Made by a program: the position numbers and the translations under genes. Source: Pseudonocardia kunmingensis (GTDB taxonomy: Bacteria > Actinomycetota > Actinomycetes > Mycobacteriales > Pseudonocardiaceae). From it: a stretch of DNA of 64,000 nt. The stretch spans positions 248,001 through 312,000 of the forward strand of contig NZ_VFPA01000006.1 of NCBI RefSeq assembly GCF_006716445.1. The letters are read 5' to 3'. Shown here in pieces: positions 59,751 to 64,000 of the stretch. The notes under the pieces are model-generated. The model searched no databases. It was not told the origin of the DNA and saw nothing but the letters and a program-made list of their open reading frames with translations. The stretch's first letter is position 1; each line of letters starts with the position of its first letter.

Positions 59751-60386
59751 ATGCCCTGGTGGTCCCGGTCGGACGGTTCTTCCGTCATGGACAGTGGACG
59801 GGGGTCGCTCCGCACGAACATCCACGAGCTGGCCGCCCGCAACGCGCGTGCAGCGGCGCTGTTCACGGGTGGGAACGTCAAGGAAGCGGTCGCGCTGTTC
59901 GAGGACACCCTGCGGGGCTGCCTCGCGATGCTCGGGCGTGACCACCTCGCCACGCTCACGGTCGCCGGCAACCTCGGCGCCGCCCGCGTCGAGGCCGGCC
60001 GGCGCCGCGAGGGCATCGAGCTGATCGCGGAGAACGTGGCCGACCGCTCGCGCCTGCTGGGCGATGACGACCCGCGCACCCTCACCGCCCGCGACGCGCT
60101 CGCCGTGTCCTACCGGCTGGCGGGCGACGTGGACGACGCCGTGGAGCTCTCGGGCCAGGTCACGGCGCAGCGGCGACGCGCCCTGGGCCCGACCCACCCC
60201 GACACCCTCACCTCGCGCATGGGGATGGCACGGGCCCATGCCGCGGCGGGCGACCTGGAGTCGGCCAGCGCCCTGCTCGCAGCCGCGATCCGCGACGCCG
60301 AGCAGGCGCTCCCCCCGCGCCATCCGCACCAGGAAGCGCTGCTCGAGTGTGCGGAGAGCATCGGCATGACCCGTCGGGATGCCTGA
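59751..60386 (+). CDS. Tetratricopeptide repeat protein
   Basis: A 211-residue helical protein with about four TPR units of the kinesin-light-chain type: NARAAALFTGGNVKEAVALFEDTLRGCLAMLGRDHLATLTVAGNLGAARVEAGRRREGIELIAENVADRSRLLGDDDPRTLTARDALAVSYRLAGDVDDAVELSGQV and so on, with the recurring LG-DHP-TL spacing of 42 residues. No enzymatic domain or membrane span is present. The ATG at 59751 has GGGGGG 7 bases upstream; ATG 59739 and 59787 are alternatives. It is divergent from the LysM gene. It likely mediates protein contacts, with partner unknown. Confidence 0.83.
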   Translation: MPWWSRSDGSSVMDSGRGSLRTNIHELAARNARAAALFTGGNVKEAVALFEDTLRGCLAMLGRDHLATLTVAGNLGAARVEAGRRREGIELIAENVADRSRLLGDDDPRTLTARDALAVSYRLAGDVDDAVELSGQVTAQRRRALGPTHPDTLTSRMGMARAHAAAGDLESASALLAAAIRDAEQALPPRHPHQEALLECAESIGMTRRDA

Positions 60387-60462
60387 CACCCCGGTGATGG
60401 CGGCGCCACCCCGACGGCGCTGCGAACCCAGATGATGCCCCAGATGATCTGAAGGCGGCAGT

Positions 60463-62127
60463 ATGAGCTCCCCACCCAGCTACTCGTCGCGCCCCCCGGC
60501 GGCCTACCCCCCCGGCCCCCCGCCGGGCGCCCAGCCCGGGTCGGCGACGGTCGCACCCCCGCGCCCCGTGCCCGGCTACCTGCCCGACCGCGAGACCGCG
60601 CGCCGCGACGAGGCGCTGCTGCTGCGGCTGGGCTACTCGCAGGTCCTGACCCGCGAGATGGGCGGGTTCTCGAACTTCGCGATCTCGTTCACGATCATCT
60701 CGGTCCTGGCGGGGTGCCTGACCTCGTACTACCTCGCCTTCAACAACGGCGGACCGGTGGCCATCACGTGGGGCTGGCTGCTGGTGGGCGGGTTCTGCGT
60801 CCTCGTCTCGATGGCGATGGCCGAGGTCGCGTCCTCGATGCCCACCGCCGGGGCGCTGTACTTCTGGGCGTCGAAGCTCGGCGGCCCGGCCTGGGGCTGG
60901 TTCACCGGCTGGTTCAACCTGATCGGCGGGATCGCGGTCACCGCCGCCATCCAGTACGGCTCGGCGATCTTCATGACGGCGCTGCTGAACCTGTGGATGC
61001 CGTCGCTGGTCGGCACCGACACCACGGCGATCTTCATCACCTTCACCGCGATCGTGGCGCTGCAGCTGGGGCTGAACCTGCTCGGTGTCAACGTGCTCGC
61101 CAAGCTCAACACGCTCTCGGCGTGGTGGCACATGTCCGGCGTCGGGCTGATCGTCGTGATCCTGCTGGTGGTGCCCACCGAGCACCAGTCGGTCGCGTTC
61201 GTCTTCACCGAGACGATCAACAACTCGGGTTTCTCGGACAACGCGTTCTGGTTCGTCTTCGGCCTCGGGCTGCTGATGTCGCAGTACACCGTCACCGGCT
61301 ACGACGCCTCGGCCCACATGAGCGAGGAGACCCGCTCTGCCTCCCGCGCCACCGCGCTGGGCATGATCTGGGCCGTCGTGGCGTCGGTGGTGTTCGGGTT
61401 CGTCCTGCTGGTCGCGGTGACCTTCGCGGTGCCCGACGTGCAGGGCGTGCTCGACGCGGGTGGCAACGCGGTGATCTACATCTGGACCGAGGCCACCAAC
61501 GAGGCGTGGGCCGAGTTCATGCTGATCATCGCGGTGATCGCGCAGCTGTTCTGCGGCACGGCGTCGTTGACCTCGGCGTCCCGGATGATGTTCGCGTTCT
61601 CCCGGGACAAGGCGGTGCCCGGCTCGCGCCTGTGGCGCCGCGTGGCGCGCAACCGGGTGCCGGTGAACGCCGTGATCGCGATCTCGGTCACCTCGTGGGC
61701 GCTGATGATCCCGACGCTGGCGAACGGTGTGGTCGGCTACGCGGTCGGGACGTCGATCGCCGTCATCGGGCTCTACATCGCCTTCGGCCTGCCGATCATC
61801 CTGCGGATCAAGGCCGGCGCGAGGTTCGAGCCGGGTGCGTGGAGCCTGGGCAAGCACTACAAGTGGGTCTCCACGATCGCCGTGGTGTGGATCGCGCTCG
61901 TCTGCGTGCTGTTCCTGCTGCCGATCTCGCCGAACGGCGTGCCGTGGTCCGACGAGTTCGCGTGGGAGTCGGTGAACTACGCACCGCTCACGGTGGGCGG
62001 GGCCCTGCTGCTGTTCGGCGGCTGGTACCTGGTCTCGGCGCGCAAGTGGTTCACCGGGCCGGTGCGCGAGGCCTCCGCCCAGGAGGAGCTGGAGCACGTC
62101 CGGAGCGAGTCCGGCCGGCGGTTCTGA
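60463..62127 (+). CDS. APC superfamily permease (amino acid/choline transporter type)
   Basis: A 554-residue secondary carrier. A Pro-rich cytoplasmic leader of about 40 residues is followed by about 12 spans, starting with LGYSQVLTREMGGFSNFAISFTIISVLAGCLTSYYLAFNNGGP, the hallmark of the ACT family. The motifs MAMAEVASSMPTAGALYFWASKL and MSQYTVTGYDASAHMSEETRSASRA are conserved substrate-path segments. It resembles permeases for GABA, ethanolamine or other amines. An AAGGCGG site precedes the ATG. It stands alone; no catabolic genes for the substrate are adjacent. Confidence 0.9.
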   Translation: MSSPPSYSSRPPAAYPPGPPPGAQPGSATVAPPRPVPGYLPDRETARRDEALLLRLGYSQVLTREMGGFSNFAISFTIISVLAGCLTSYYLAFNNGGPVAITWGWLLVGGFCVLVSMAMAEVASSMPTAGALYFWASKLGGPAWGWFTGWFNLIGGIAVTAAIQYGSAIFMTALLNLWMPSLVGTDTTAIFITFTAIVALQLGLNLLGVNVLAKLNTLSAWWHMSGVGLIVVILLVVPTEHQSVAFVFTETINNSGFSDNAFWFVFGLGLLMSQYTVTGYDASAHMSEETRSASRATALGMIWAVVASVVFGFVLLVAVTFAVPDVQGVLDAGGNAVIYIWTEATNEAWAEFMLIIAVIAQLFCGTASLTSASRMMFAFSRDKAVPGSRLWRRVARNRVPVNAVIAISVTSWALMIPTLANGVVGYAVGTSIAVIGLYIAFGLPIILRIKAGARFEPGAWSLGKHYKWVSTIAVVWIALVCVLFLLPISPNGVPWSDEFAWESVNYAPLTVGGALLLFGGWYLVSARKWFTGPVREASAQEELEHVRSESGRRF

Positions 62128-62142
62128 GGACCGCGATCCCGG

Positions 62143-62658
62143 TCAGGCTGCGGCTGCGCGCAGCAGCCGCAGCTGACCGAGCTCGGCGACGTTCTTCATC
62201 AGCTCGCCGTTCACCCACGCGAGCGTGTGCGCCACGGTGAGACCGGTGCCGGCGGGCCACGGGAACGGCGCGGGCCCGTCGAGGTCGGTGGCGGTGAGCC
62301 GGTCGAGCACCTCACCCCACTCCGACCGCAGGGCGCGCAGCCACGCGACGGTCGGCGCGCCCGGGCCCGGCCACGTGACCGCGGTGCGGTCCCGGGGCTC
62401 GCGGCCCTGCAGGTGGTCCAGCGTCACCGTCCACCACCAGCCGAGGTGCCAGCTCACCCAGCCGATCGTCGGCACGGGCGGCGGGTCCGGCTCGGGCTCC
62501 TCCCAGTCCGGTACCCAGGAGCCGTCCGCCTCCTGCCGCACGGTCCAGCACCGCGGCGCCGGTTCCCACAGGAAGTCCTCCGGTGTCAGCTCCCGCAGGT
62601 GCAGCTCCGCCAGTGACCAGGTGAAGTCGCACTGCCAGCGCAGGATGTCGAGGCTCAC
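62143..62658 (-). CDS. DinB-like superfamily protein
   Basis: A 171-residue protein of the DinB/YfiT-like four-helix fold: LDILRWQCDFTWSLAELHLRELTPEDFLWEPAPRCWTVR, then PTIGWVSWHLGWWWTVTLDHLQGRE with the histidine that usually binds a divalent metal, and GLTVAHTLAWVNGELMKNVAELGQLRLL. Related actinomycete proteins are thiol (mycothiol)-dependent transferases, but the specific reaction is unknown. The GTG at 62658 is the best start for the fold; no strong ribosome-binding site is present. It converges on the APC permease gene, 15 bases away. Confidence 0.82.
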   Translation of the reverse strand: MSLDILRWQCDFTWSLAELHLRELTPEDFLWEPAPRCWTVRQEADGSWVPDWEEPEPDPPPVPTIGWVSWHLGWWWTVTLDHLQGREPRDRTAVTWPGPGAPTVAWLRALRSEWGEVLDRLTATDLDGPAPFPWPAGTGLTVAHTLAWVNGELMKNVAELGQLRLLRAAAA

Positions 62659-63220
62659 GAGGCGATCATGACCTCCCCCCGCCGCGCCCGCACACCGGTT
62701 TCCGGGGGTCGCCTCGGCCGGAAGGCGGAGTGGGACCGGCCGGTGCCCGACGTTCGGCCGATGCGGGCGGCGCCGGTGGGCGCGAGGGTGGAACTCCGGT
62801 TCGTCGTCGCGGTGGGGAGTGAGCAGTGCGCAGGGTGATCTGGTTCGCGGACCGGCTGCACGCGCGGGTGCGCGGCGTGCCCGCGCTGTCCTGGTTCGCG
62901 TGGTGCGTGCGCGTGCTGCTGGCACTGGCCTTCCTGCCGTCGGGCCTGACCAAGGTGCTCGGCATGCCGTTCACGCGGCTCGATCCCGAGACCTCCGACG
63001 TCGGCCGGTTGTTCGCCGCGCTCCAGCACGACTTCGGCGCGCTCTACCCGTTCGTCGGCGCCTGCCAGCTCGCGGCTGCCGTGCTGCTGCTCGTCCCGCG
63101 GACGACGCTCGTGGGCGCGCTGGTGCACCTGCCGATCACCGCGGGCATCGTGGTGATCACGACGAGCGTCGGGTTCCGGGGGACCTGGCTGATCGCGGAC
63201 CTGATGCTACTCGGGGTGAT

Positions 63221-64000
<780 letters not shown>

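Noticed and set aside
60208..62097. 629-codon minus-strand frame opposite the APC permease
   Set aside because: Charged Arg/Asp/His repeats mirror hydrophobic codons of the permease.

Overview
The window is very high-GC DNA with dense gene packing, many GTG starts and 4-base ATGA/GTGA stop-start overlaps. Together with an F420-type luciferase-like oxidoreductase, a SnoaL-tailed ECF sigma factor, a sugar ABC importer without its own ATPase and -10 boxes of the TAGGTT type, this points to an actinomycete. Pseudonocardiaceae (Pseudonocardia or a close relative) is my best guess, inferred from gene content only. I see no rRNA, tRNA, CRISPR array, phage or transposase. About 53 genes or gene fragments are supported, including one 57-codon Pro-rich gene and a methylthioribose-phosphate isomerase gene (mtnA) that runs off the right edge.

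Layout. 1-3.6 kb: IclR regulator, SDR oxidoreductase, DUF4232 lipoprotein and an anchored beta-helix protein. 3.7-9.3 kb: a 2-oxoacid (pyruvate-type) dehydrogenase operon E1alpha-E1beta-E2 without E3, divergent from an acetoacetyl-CoA synthetase; two good palindromes sit between them. 9.3-23.3 kb: a plant-polysaccharide locus. LacI regulator, CE7 acetylxylan esterase and PucR regulator run leftward. GH3 glycosidase, two LplB/YtcP-type permeases, a lipoprotein binding protein, a DUF624 membrane protein, a GH42 glycosidase and a GH67 alpha-glucuronidase run rightward, nearly all translationally coupled. This fits import and dismantling of acetylated glucurono-xylo-oligosaccharides. 23.4-26.6 kb: a Tat-exported molybdenum hydroxylase (large then small subunit) plus a small secreted protein. 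26.7-35.6 kb: ATP-grasp ligase with CocE-type hydrolase, then aconitase, phosphoketolase and acetate kinase. 35.6-36.9 kb: protein-isoaspartate methyltransferase coupled to a tiny Pro-rich protein, and a second methyltransferase.

37.0-47.4 kb is the most interesting part: a divergent catabolic locus. Leftward lie a Cys-rich-tailed Fe-S oxidoreductase, an FAD oxidase, a 99-residue unknown, an aldehyde dehydrogenase and a Gfo/Idh oxidoreductase. Rightward lie a FadR-type GntR regulator fused by a GTGA overlap to a soluble Cache-domain protein, then an APC permease and an LLM oxidoreductase. The same inverted-repeat operator (ACC-N12-GGT) lies on the promoter of each arm. 47.4-50.6 kb: SigG-like ECF sigma factor, NhaD-type antiporter, CBS protein and KhtT-like regulator in one operon. 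50.8-54.6 kb: two-component system and an OafA-type acyltransferase.

54.6-55.4 kb is a gene-free, repeat-rich stretch (19-bp tandem repeats, a 36-bp inverted-repeat pair, a 22-bp hairpin and a perfect 20-bp palindrome). 55.4-58.8 kb encodes a four-domain ABC exporter split by what looks like a single extra C. 58.9-64.0 kb: LysM membrane protein, TPR protein, APC permease, DinB-like protein, DoxX-like protein and the 3' part of mtnA. A 49-bp palindrome occurs twice, at 26.6 and 47.4 kb, in opposite orientations and 46/49 identical, each time just after stop codons.
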